Source: Porodaedalea pini
Taxonomy: Eukaryota; Basidiomycota; Agaricomycetes; Hymenochaetales; Hymenochaetaceae
Assembly (NCBI GenBank): GCA_002794775.1
Contig: NBAY01000006.1
Span: 620,001-684,000, forward strand
Length of the DNA stretch: 64,000 bases
Reading direction: 5' to 3'
Part shown: in pieces, positions 23,601 to 31,405 of the stretch
Numbering within the stretch: position 1 is the stretch's first letter
Layout: each line of letters begins with the position of its first letter
Program-made: the position numbers and the translations under genes
The notes under the pieces: model-generated
What the model was told of the DNA's origin: nothing
Databases searched by the model: none
The model's input: the letters and a program-made list of their open reading frames with translations, nothing else

Positions 23601-24543
23601 CTAACTTACGTGAAGAAATCCATCCACTTGGCTACATCGGCGGGGTTCCCTTCGCTACTTCCATGACCGACCCGCTTGCTAAGTTCCTCCACGAGTTGTA
23701 GAACTCGATTAGCTACCGTGGGATGGTAGTCCTTGAGCGCGGTGGACGTAAAGGCGTGATTCCACAGCTTCCGACGCTCACGGTGTTCATCAACATCGCG
23801 CAGAGTGACAATATTCGGCGTTGATCCGGGCTGGACATGAGCGATATACTCTGTCAACAATGTTAGACGAAAATGTTCCAAGCTTGGGCGAAACCACAAA
23901 AGCTCTGCGCAAGAGGTCCTTTTCGTGTCCCATCTATTCCGAAAATGGGCTGAATCGCGTCAACGTCGACAATGGAAAGTTCGTTCGGCCCTATGATGAA
24001 ATTTGATCAGTCTTACCATTGAAAAAGCCTGGAAGTCGCGAATAACTCACCGACGCGAACACAAGGTCCGTACTTGTCATGTAGCCTCTTGAAGAAGATG
24101 TGCTGTTTACCGTCATATGTGTATAGCAAAGTAGCGAGCTTCGATACTTTCAGAGATAACGGGCCAGGATGCTTTGCAAGTGGATGAAAGGGCGAGACGC
24201 GATATATGATGATCGACAGTGTAAGGACGGAGTAGAAAAGGCAATAGGCGGGTAGAACACTGGAAATCGACGATCCAAGGTGTCTTGATACGAAGGGAAA
24301 AGGTAACACAGGAACAGCTCCGAGTAGCAGGAACAAAACGAAGAAGTTTGCTGGCTCGACCTCAAACTTGTTATAGATTTTGTGAACAATCTACGGCATA
24401 AACTGAGTATTATAGCTCCCGACAAGAATAGACAGAACGTGACTCACCAGCGCACAAAGGCATACAAGGAGTTGGGAATCAGTGAAACTGAGAGAAGGGA
24501 GGGAGCTCGCTAACTGGTCAACGAGCAGGCTCAGTACAGGCAT
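11621..24543 (-). CDS. Cytochrome P450 monooxygenase with a 10.7-kb retroelement in an intron
   Basis: Ten exons in one phase-consistent frame (about 574 residues). The 5-prime exons are 24448-24543, 24051-24390, 23895-23990, 23610-23850, 23532-23555 (a 24-nt microexon) and 23393-23467. The 3-prime exons are 12500-12659, 12202-12449, 12036-12125 and 11621-11975. The N-terminal region is hydrophobic (membrane anchor). The I-helix motif is AGADTTS, the ExxR is EALR, PERW follows, and the haem loop is FSLGPANCAG with its Cys ligand. Fungal P450s oxidise small lipophilic compounds; the substrate cannot be told. The intron after exon 6 would be 55 nt without the inserted element. The exon 8 donor appears to be GC instead of GT. 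No stop codon interrupts the spliced frame, but splicing of a 10.7-kb intron is doubtful in a fungus, so the gene may be silenced. Confidence 0.8.
12669..13763 (-). repeat. Element 1, 3-prime LTR
   Basis: 1,095 bp, direct repeat of 22246-23342. By eye the two LTRs differ at about 27 single bases and one 2-bp indel. The ends are TGATAATT (left) and GTTACA (right) on the plus strand. A TATAAATA at 13294-13301 points to the right on the plus strand, toward the antisense gene. CGGAAC-like arrays occur at 12751-12810 and 13114-13154. Confidence 0.95.
13905..15698 (+). CDS. Element 1 accessory gene, antisense to gag-pol: Zn2Cys6-type cysteine-cluster protein
   Basis: Two exons, 13905-14078 and 14130-15698, separated by a 51-nt GT-AG intron, give about 580 residues with no stop. 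The N-terminal ~120 residues look helical and charged (start MSSFQLGISAEHFQAMAQLE). An Ala/Arg-rich part and a long Asp/Glu run (about 336-372) follow. At about 381-409 there is a six-cysteine motif with spacing C-x2-C-x6-C-x7-C-x2-C-x6-C. That is the spacing of the fungal Zn2Cys6 binuclear cluster, with basic residues (RRLRIR) between the last two cysteines. A Pro/Ala/Arg-rich linker, a probable coiled coil near 509-560 and a basic GKGKGKGKAR tail complete it. It lies inside the element, between the 3-prime LTR and the end of pol, and converges on pol. The function is unknown; DNA binding is inferred from the motif only. Confidence 0.75.
15699..16060. other. Element 1 spacer between the antisense gene and the pol 3-prime end
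   Basis: A 360-base A/T-richer spacer where the two convergent element genes end. It includes an A-run near 15750-15775 and a CGGAAC array at about 15904-15932. No ORF is supported. Confidence 0.6.
16061..19561 (-). pseudogene. Element 1 pol: reverse transcriptase, RNase H and integrase, broken by two in-frame TGA codons
   Basis: Continues in the -1 frame from the gag-protease ORF. The RT carries LRFVHDLQDLN, the catalytic block reads YADD (more often YIDD or YLDD), then GIRRFVWEHL. RNase H (LAVDSSIIGVGW, KLIVEMDAAYIKGM) and integrase follow. The integrase shows an HHCC-type end (CHECQ), a first Asp in HIDTK and a Glu in NGLIERK. The second catalytic Asp appears changed to Asn (TNNG where TDNG is usual, codon at 16874-16876). 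The frame is cut by TGA at 18395-18397 and 16670-16672, with the same frame resuming directly after each. Both fit CGA-to-TGA changes. The integrase C-terminus ends with a short acidic tail, and I see no chromodomain. Confidence 0.88.
19537..21636 (-). pseudogene. Element 1 gag-protease, broken by one in-frame TGA
   Basis: The first in-frame ATG is at 21636 (MATRAPRRGQRDAPHF), but the frame is open without an ATG upstream to at least 22215. The capsid-like part includes RYFEDIEFLADDLNW. A TGA at 21256-21258 interrupts the capsid; the same frame then continues (AKDKLTKPESQHTF) to a CCHC zinc knuckle (CTFCGELSHFIRSC) and a retropepsin-like domain. That domain reads ILDQGAVICLI, with DQG where DSG or DTG is usual, and later LLGRPFF. 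The ORF ends at 19537 with a slippery site just before its stop. Protease is therefore in the gag frame and RT in the next frame. Thr/Gly/Pro repeats (SATSATHGTPGTPGTPGTG) are encoded by a TGTTCCGGG array. Confidence 0.85.
19555..19561 (-). promoter_or_regulatory. Candidate -1 ribosomal frameshift heptamer GGGTTTT of element 1
   Basis: In the gag frame the codons read TCG GGT TTT CAG, so the heptamer G GGT TTT fits X XXY YYZ. The downstream pol frame is exactly -1 relative to gag, and the gag-frame stop follows 18 bases later. I see no strong stem immediately downstream, only short ones. Confidence 0.6.
21637..22226 (-). other. Element 1 leader: long ATG-less open frame in phase with gag
   Basis: From the likely primer site to the first gag ATG the gag frame stays open for about 190 codons. 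The reading is Ser/Pro-rich (for example SPSPPSSAVQASVSEDSS) and starts with basic, protein-like sequence (PPNKWILARLEREAREAQ). There is no ATG. It may be a 5-prime part of gag read from a non-AUG start, a stretch that lost its ATG, or an accident of low stop density. Confidence 0.45.
22227..22243 (-). promoter_or_regulatory. Candidate primer binding site of element 1
   Basis: Just inside the 5-prime LTR (2-nt gap), the element strand reads TGGAGCCCACCGCGAGG. It begins TGG, as expected for a site pairing with the CCA 3-prime end of a tRNA. The matching tRNA is not identified. Confidence 0.5.
22246..23342 (-). repeat. Element 1, 5-prime LTR
   Basis: 1,097 bp, paired with 12669-13763. Of about 27 single-base differences between the pair, about 26 are transitions at CpG positions. 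It is flanked on its outer side by CCGC, the right copy of the target duplication. Confidence 0.95.
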
Positions 24544-24988
24544 AACTGACAAGTCCTCAGAGGCTCAGCAACAGGTCAGTGACAGAAGAAAAGTAGCAGT
24601 CGAGAGCAAGATGGTTCGTATTCTGATTCTAGTGGCTGCCCGGCATCACCGACAGGGCGGCGAGAAGTGACGGCTGTGTTCATTACACATAAGCAATACT
24701 CCGATTAAAATTCCTGTTTTCTCCTATCCATGACCCAAGAGCGGTCCCAAAACGATACCTTCACCTGTGGAATATCAGAAATCATTCAACTAGAACAGAA
24801 TATGTACGAAGAACAACTTGCAGGTTATAGACCAAAGACTCGCAGCTATGCAAACTCTGAAGCTACTTTTGCTATTTTTAGTTTTATCCAAGAAGTCACG
24901 TGATGAAAACGAACCGATTCGCTCTTGTTCCACTGTTCCAACGTTCAGCATCACAATCACTTATACAGTTGTGCTGTTGCTGCTTCCT
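24544..24988. other. Shared promoter region between the P450 and the PIG-Y-like gene
   Basis: A 445-base divergent intergenic region. No coding sequence is supported. Confidence 0.5.
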
Positions 24989-25313
24989 ATGTCTTTGGAG
25001 GAGCTAGATGGTTCGGGAGACTCCAGCTTCAATAAGGGTCACCTGCTTGTCTTGTTATCTGCGCTCTTCCTCCTTGTCAGCGGCTACGCTGTCCTTTTCA
25101 GCGCATTTCTGCCGCTTTCCGGCATTCCAGTGAGTATCTGTCTTTCATACGGCTGTATCTGTCGAGATCTGATGTTTATCCCGTTGAGCTCAGGTGCTAG
25201 ATGCATTGGCGCGAGATACCCATTACAAGTATTTTGCGGTCCTCGTTGTTCCAATGAGCGTGTACTTCGTCATCGCGAACTGGGTCGGCTGGCAGTATTA
25301 TCGGAACTCATGA
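24989..25313 (+). CDS. Small two-span membrane protein, probably PIG-Y-like subunit of GPI-GlcNAc transferase
   Basis: Two exons, 24989-25129 and 25194-25313, give 86 residues. The N-terminus is acidic and soluble (MSLEELDGSGDSS). Two hydrophobic segments follow (about 22-44 and 62-80), separated by a short loop (DALARDTHYKYF). The end NWVGWQYYRNS resembles the C-terminus of PIG-Y-type proteins. PIG-Y belongs to the ER complex that starts GPI-anchor synthesis by moving GlcNAc to phosphatidylinositol. The assignment rests on size, topology and the C-terminal motif only. The start was chosen because the upstream ORF extension contains a different hydrophobic run that is not needed and is not protein-like. 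Confidence 0.55.
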
Positions 25314-26172
25314 TATCGGCGAAGAAGCTTTGGACGCTAGTTCTATGTAGTAAGGGAGCTGTGGAGTGGAGCTTAAACTTGCTGTGAGTGGGATTGCATA
25401 ATATATGTGTCATTGTGTTCCATTTAGAGCGGCCGTAGACATGAAGCAAGCACACTTCTCCGTCTGACCGTTGCGCGTATGTGAGTATCATGTAACCGAG
25501 GAACGTTGCGACGTTCGTTCCGTTATATGCTTACATGATACCAAGAACATGTATCAAGTCTGTGACTCTGCTCGGGATACCCGACCTGCAATTTGGCAGC
25601 TCTTTCTCGACATGTTCGCACACGTGCGGGTCCTCGTGGTGCCATTGGAGTGGATGAACACGATGTCCGATTGTCGGCCTGGCAGACCCCGCTCAACCGA
25701 TGAAATTTGCTCTTAGCCTACTTCGTGCGTACGAGCGGGCTTCTGTACGCATATCTTGTGGTTATTGATCGGTTTGTTCATTCAGGTCGAGTCTGGGCTT
25801 TACGGCGGTTGCAAGGAGTTCGCTTACGTGCCTTATCTTTGCACTTCGTAGACGTCATCCAGTGCGATTCGGGTTACGGATATTTGCTTCCGATCGCAGA
25901 CCATTTCTCATCATTTTTTGCGAATCGAATCTGCACAGGTGGATTGGATTTGCGCGGGGCGGATCTTGTCCTCGAGGACAATATTGCTTAGAAGCGCTCT
26001 ACCATTTGCAAGGAGAGCTTACGATCAAAGTCGCAAAAGACACAGAATACGCGGAACCAAAGCTGAGATATATTGTGACGAACAGATATTCCTATATCAA
26101 ACGAACATGCAAGAACAAATTCAATGTTGGCGTATCGGCGTTTCCGACAACAGCTTCTCTTCATCTCGATCT
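25314..26172. other. Intergenic region, nothing recognised
   Basis: About 860 bases with only short ORFs of no recognisable kind. No repeat boundaries or RNA gene were found. Confidence 0.45.
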
Positions 26173-27195
26173 CTAATCATCGCGTGCTGCCTCGTCTTGA
26201 CCGGTCGTCGGCTCGGGCTGACGCTCAGACTCCATTCCGTCTTGTCCGTGACCTTCCTGTGTCTTCTCAGCAAGCATTGCTGTTCTGTTCGCCTGCCGCC
26301 TTTCGTATGCCTGCCTGTTCTTCTTACGTATTTCGCCTTCCTTCCGTCGCTTTTTGAAATGCTCATCGAGGTGCGCCTTCATGGTCGGCAGATCCTTTGC
26401 TTCGAAACGGCACTCTATACCGCCGTCTTTGTGGTAACAGTCATACACCGGTCTCTCCCTCATGTCTTCGCCTTCGTCCGAGCCGCCCCGGTTAGATAGC
26501 TGCAGTCGCTTCTTGCGCAAGTCTTTCAAGTTCTATAGAAGGGCGCGTCAAAACCAGTGCCACTTATCATTGACGAAAGCCGAAAGAAAGGAAAAGTTTT
26601 GAAGCTTACGTCCTTGTACCTTTCATCAACTATCTCAAACCAAGACAAAACTTCATCGAGGTGCAAAAATTCGCCGTGCTCGGGGTGAAAAGAGAAGTAA
26701 TGTTTTGGGTATTTCAAGCCTTCTTCAGCCAAATCGTCTGACATAACATGCAAGTGCAGATACCTGTTCATAGTCAAACATCCAATCGGAGGTCCAATGT
26801 AACGCACGGACTTACTTGTAAGACGGCGCAACCTTGAAACCCATCCAGACGTCCGACCTGTAGTCAAATCTTGAGACCATTTCCTCCTCGATTTTAGCTT
26901 TGAGAACCTCCGCGTCCTCGCGCATCTCACGCAGAAGTGCCTCCGCTTCGCCTTTGGTTACCTCGGGCGAGGTGAGTAGAGTATAGAGGTCCTTGAGATT
27001 CCCAGGGACACGAGGCGGTGCGCCAACGCGAGGAAGTAAGATATAGTGAAACTTTGACTTGGGGTACTGCTCCTCAACTGTGAGTGTACGTGACGTGTGC
27101 CAGAAGTAGATACTCCGCGGAAGAACTTTCTCTGGATTTTTCAAGGATGCGTACTTCGCAAACAGCATGGGGTCAAAAGCCTTCGAGTTGGACAT
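26173..27195 (-). CDS. Aprataxin-like HIT-domain protein, copy A
   Basis: Three exons, 26816-27195, 26610-26763 and 26173-26532, give 297 residues. The start MSNSKAFDPMLFAKY is chosen by ATG and by homology with copy B. The HIT domain ends in the catalytic block YLHLHVMSDDL (His-x-His), split by intron 1, as in aprataxins rather than Hint proteins. Family members remove 5-prime AMP from aborted ligation ends in DNA. The C-terminal segment that should hold the C2H2-like finger reads ECRFEAKDLPTMKAHLDEHF and lacks the second Cys of copy B. A charged Lys/Arg/Glu tail follows. Copy B lies directly upstream, same strand, 348 bases away, so this is an old tandem duplication. Confidence 0.82.
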
Positions 27196-27543
27196 GACGC
27201 AGGTGTGCAAAGACTGTCAAGGGTAGAAGCGAGTCAAAGGCGGGCACGACAGACAGGGTAAGAGCGTACATCTCCGTAGCCACTCTTTAAATAACAAGTC
27301 CATTGTCGCTTGCTGACGTTAATCTACACTAGCCGACCCTTTGAGTTCAGCACGAGTTTTCTAAGAACTCAGTCCTTTGTTGTTCGCCGTGTCGCGTCGT
27401 GACCAAATACACGCGTCTGTGACTTTCGATTGTCCTTTTAGAGACGCGTCAGGCAGTTCAGCCCTCGCACATAATCACCATCATTTTACGACACTAATAC
27501 AATCAAACCTGGTACAGAACATATAGCAAATAGCATATACGTA
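27196..27543. other. Spacer between the two aprataxin-like genes
   Basis: 348 bases holding the 3-prime end of copy B and the promoter of copy A. No gene is seen. Confidence 0.5.
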
Positions 27544-28595
27544 TCACACGCTCTTTTGTTTCTTCCGAGGCACGTCATCGTCGGAGTTTTCACTTTGAGG
27601 CGACGCCTCAAAGGATGAGTCGGATACCGCAGTTTTCCTCTTCGCCGTCACTGCCTTCTCCTGTTTGAGATCGAGATTGCTCTGTTCTCCCGCTCCGTTC
27701 TCTTCCGACTGATCTTCTTCATTCTTCCGTTTCCTCTCTGCTTCCGCTGCCTTTCCTTCCTGTGCGATCCTATCGAAATGTTCTTGGAGATGAGCCTTGA
27801 GTACCGGGATGTTCTTCATCTCCTTCGCACAGCGGAAGCACTCAAGGGGTTCCTTCAACTTCTTCTCGTAAGCCGAGTCATCTAATCTGATCATCTTCTC
27901 ACAGTTCAAATTCAAATCTCGCAAGGAACACAGCCTCAAACGCACCGACTGTATGTATGACTCCGCATTGCCGTCCTCGAACCAAGATAGAACATCATCA
28001 AGATGTAAGAAGAATCCTAGTTTAGGATGGAAGGAGTTGTAGTGCTTCTTTGTTTTCAGACCAGGTGCGCACAAATCCTCGGAGATGATATGCAGATGTA
28101 TGTGACTGGTTAAGTCGACAGGATATCAAAGGACATGCATGCGAGTTCCGAGCATGAGTGAAATGTGCATAAAGAGAAGAAGGTCAATCACTCGGTAAAA
28201 ATAAAGACAGCGAAAACCACGCACTCCATTGACTGCACTGCATGAAACCCTAGATGCACACCCCACACAAAGCCGTAACGACTCCGCATTTCTTCCACGA
28301 TCATGTCGCGCACCTGTTCGCCGTCTTCTTTGAGACTCTTCAACAAAGCCTTTGCATGTTGCGTGCCTGCCTTCGGAGAGTTCAAGAACTTCTTGAGGCT
28401 CATGAGGTTTGTAGAGCTCAAGGGCCCCTCTTTGTCCTTGACGCGCGGCAGGACAAGGAAATGGAACTCAGCCTTCGGATAGGCGTCGAATATGGTTACA
28501 GTGTGTTCCGTGTGAGCAAAATAGATATTTGGAGGGAGTTTTTGAGGTGCATCTAGCTGAGCGTACGTGCGCAGGATAGCTTTGTTGGACGCCAT
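27544..28595 (-). CDS. Aprataxin-like HIT-domain protein, copy B
   Basis: Two exons, 28225-28595 and 27544-28105, give about 310 residues from MASNKAILRTYAQLD. The HIT motif is HIHLHIISEDL, formed across the intron at the same place as in copy A. The C-terminal finger is complete: CFRC followed by LKAHLQEHF. The tail is basic and acidic and ends PRKKQKSV, a likely nuclear localisation signal. The family role is release of 5-prime adenylate from abortive DNA ligation. Copy B keeps the second finger Cys that copy A lost, so it is the better candidate for the ancestral DNA-repair activity. Confidence 0.85.
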
Positions 28596-28834
28596 TTCAG
28601 ACACAATGAAAGACAAGTTCTGGAGAGAGTGGTCTGAGTCGAGAGTCAAGTTGCGGCCACAAGTGTCGAACGACCACGTGACACGGAACCTATTGTGCTT
28701 CTGGTTCCGCGATGATCATGATCACCGTGACAGCTTTCTCAGCCTCTGTATCGTATCATGATGATGCTCATCACTTGCGAGAATTCATTCCCAATTTGAT
28801 AATTTGTTCTCTAACTATCCAGTCATTTAGCTTA

Positions 28835-29123
28835 CTGTCCTCATCTGGACCAAGCCAACTATAGTTGAGTTTCCATGCCTCGTTCACCAAAATAGACATT
28901 AGTACTTTGTGTTCTGACTGCATATAGGCACATTTCATTGGTGGCTTTTATACTTGCACCCCTGACTTGACACCCATTCTACAGTATTCTATTACACTTC
29001 CTTATACTCCCTCACATTACCCCCTCCACCAGACACACTTAGTGGCTGAACTCAAGTAGACTGAGTCAACCTGTAGACTGGTCCCCCCACTGTCACCAGT
29101 TGGCTTGATACAGATGAGGACAG
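28835..29123. mobile_element. MITE with TA target duplication (Tc1/mariner style)
   Basis: A 289-bp segment with 26-bp terminal inverted repeats starting CTGTCCTCATCTG at both ends (two mismatches), flanked on each side by TA (28833-28834 and 29124-29125). It has no coding capacity. Terminal repeats plus TA duplication are the marks of a non-autonomous Tc1/mariner-type element. Confidence 0.75.
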
Positions 29124-29177
29124 TATATGGATTCTACCCTTCCAACTACCTAATTGAATGTTAAAAATATACATTGT

Positions 29178-29206
29178 GACATATTGTGACATTGTCACAA
29201 TATGTC
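29178..29206. repeat. Perfect 14-bp palindrome with a one-base centre
   Basis: GACATATTGTGACA and its reverse complement are separated by a single T. It lies 55 bp right of the MITE, in the promoter region of the C2H2 gene. Confidence 0.7.
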
Positions 29207-29304
29207 GGCGCACTCACTTTCCCACACTTTTACTCTCTACTACATTGTTGCTTACTTGCTACCACAAGCATCTACTGCTCTATCTCTACAAAATCTATGT
29301 ATTT

Positions 29305-30631
29305 ATGACCTCTATTCAGTCAAAAGCCTGTGTTTCACATGAGTACATCATCTCACTTGCCAAAGACGTCCTGCGGCCTTATCACTGCGAATGGGGTACT
29401 TGTCCGACAGTTCTCAATTCATGGAGAGCATATGAAAAGGTGGGTTTTATAATCCCGGCGTGTTGTTTCTCTTTCTGGAAGTGTAATATCACGAAGCATC
29501 GGATCACAAATCAAATTTGTGTTCTTGTTCGGCTCTTGCTGCGACCATTCTTTTTATCGCAGTCATCAACATGGAATATTATGTCCAACTCTTGTGTTCT
29601 GCGTTGCCTTGTCATGAACAAGTCTTTGGAACCGTTCTCTTTACATGAACACCTTCCTTCCAAGCATCCTTCCTTTAAAACATTGACTTTACCTAAGCAA
29701 TCACTAATTCATATCTATGGAGTATTGACTTTTCTGACGATCCTGTTCTGTAATTTGGCAGCACGTCAGTCTTCACTGCAAACATGTAACGAAAGTACGA
29801 TACTTGTTCTAATCCATTTCTGAGTTTCAACACTAACCTCGGCCTTCTCCGCAGACCAAAGGGACCACTGGAAAATGTGAATGGAGGACATGCTTGTTTC
29901 GGGTGCCTACCTCAACTTCAGACTTGCTCAAACATGTAGAGTCATCACATCTTTCACATGTCCCACTCTGGTGCCCACTGAGAGGTATACTCTTCATTCC
30001 CATATCTATATATCATATCTAACATATTCATAATCTAGACTGCTCACAACCATTTCCTCACCATGAGCTCCTTCCTGAGCACTTTTTCAACATGCACCAC
30101 ACTTTCCAGAGAGGATGTGCTCCAGATGTTTTGTCACCCTTCACCCGCCAGACAGCTCGTTTAACAGCACCACCAAGCCAGAATCTACCACCTCTGCCGA
30201 ATGGGCCAATACTGTGCATTCTTCTCAATGAAGCGTGCAGCTCGTTACGCCAAAAGCCATTGCAGAGGGCTATAGGTCTGTCCCAATCGCAAAATGTGAT
30301 TGGCCATGGGCGTAAGCGTCGACGTGGAAGGTTGGAGGAACGAGGACACGCGAGGCAGGTCCCTTCCAAGCAGGACCACACAACAGATGACGAATCAGAA
30401 GTGGATGAGTGCCATGCGAGAGTGGCAGACATCGACCACGACAACTATGAATCCGGAAAGCTCGAGTCGAGGTCCCGGTTCCTCGTTCGGCGCCGAGTCA
30501 CGAAAAGTTGGACCTCTGTTGAAAAGGAACTCGGAGCCCCGTCTGTTCCGCGACTGACTGGTGAACCGCCGCTGAAAAAGTCTCCATTGAGCTTTGGCTT
30601 CGCGAAAGTGAGCGAAGATCCAAGTCTCTGA
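29305..30631 (+). CDS. C2H2 zinc-finger protein
   Basis: Four exons, 29305-29439, 29762-29794, 29855-29984 and 30039-30631, give 296 residues. Intron 1 is long for this genome (322 nt). Three finger-like units can be read near residues 27-130: CEWGTC ... HVSLHCKH, CEWRTC ... HVESSH, and CPLRDC ... HFFNMH. The C-x4-C opening resembles Gli-type fingers. A basic patch, GRKRRRGR, may be a nuclear localisation signal. The rest is polar and probably disordered. It is likely a nucleic-acid-binding regulator; the target is unknown. Confidence 0.75.
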
Positions 30632-30974
30632 GATATAGGCAGGTGCAAACCATGATGAGGACGATCTGGACGAGCTTCAACTTTTTTTCTCACTTTTAAT
30701 GCGATCGATACTTTACATACCATCTAATATGCTGATTTCCACGCTTTTCTACACTGCTCTCGATATTCCCTTGCTTTTCCTGTACTTTGAATTTGTCGCA
30801 CATGTCTACGAAGTAGAAAACAAAAAGTGCACTGATTACGAATTGAAGACCAGCCCTAACGATCCATTTTGGTGTCTTTGTAAGCGTGACTTTGGTGCTG
30901 CACAGTTTTGTTCTTCGTGCCAGAAACTACGATCTTCGCCGACGCCGTCGCTATTCGCTGCCTCACCGTACAAC

Positions 30975-31405
30975 ATGGAGAACGATCAGGTATGTGTCGA
31001 GTATGCGAGATGCTCTGCACGAGTAATTCTGACCATCTTTGTAGGGTATCCTCGTCGACCTTTACGTCCCCCGCAAGTGTGCGGCGACTAGTGCGTATTA
31101 AGACTGGTGTTTTGCTGTCCGGAGGCATGCTGACCGCTCGTGATCCATAGACCGTCTCATAACTTCAAAAGACCACGCGTCGGTCCAAATCTCCATCGTC
31201 GATGTCGACGCAGACGGCAAGGCACTTCCCACCACCACCACCTTCGCTCTGTGCGGTCAGGTCCGCGCCAACGCTGAGAGCGACGACTCTATTAACAGGC
31301 TGGCAACTAAAGCGGGATGTGCGTCGTTCTTTCTTGGTTCTTCTGTTTGTATCTGACCGATTACCGTCTGAAGTACTCCGCAACGTCTGGTCGTACCAGA
31401 AGTGA
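30975..31405 (+). CDS. RPS21: 40S ribosomal protein eS21
   Basis: Four exons, 30975-30989, 31045-31090, 31151-31318 and 31374-31405, give 86 residues, the usual length. The start is MENDQG, followed by VDLYVPRKCAATNRLI and ESDDSINRLA, the family's most conserved blocks. It is a component of the small ribosomal subunit. The five-codon first exon is typical for ribosomal protein genes in basidiomycetes. Intact. Confidence 0.95.

Noticed and set aside
11621..24543. P450 called as two broken pseudogene halves
   Set aside because: At first it looked truncated on both sides of element 1, but exons on both sides join in phase once the microexon and short introns are used.
23346..24543. Second mobile element boundary at the P450 5-prime half
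   Set aside because: The sequence is accounted for by P450 exons and introns; no repeats or target duplications beyond those of element 1.
29158..29823. 221-codon plus ORF
   Set aside because: It reads straight through a good 322-nt intron (GTGGGT ... TTGGCAG); the spliced C2H2 model explains the region better.
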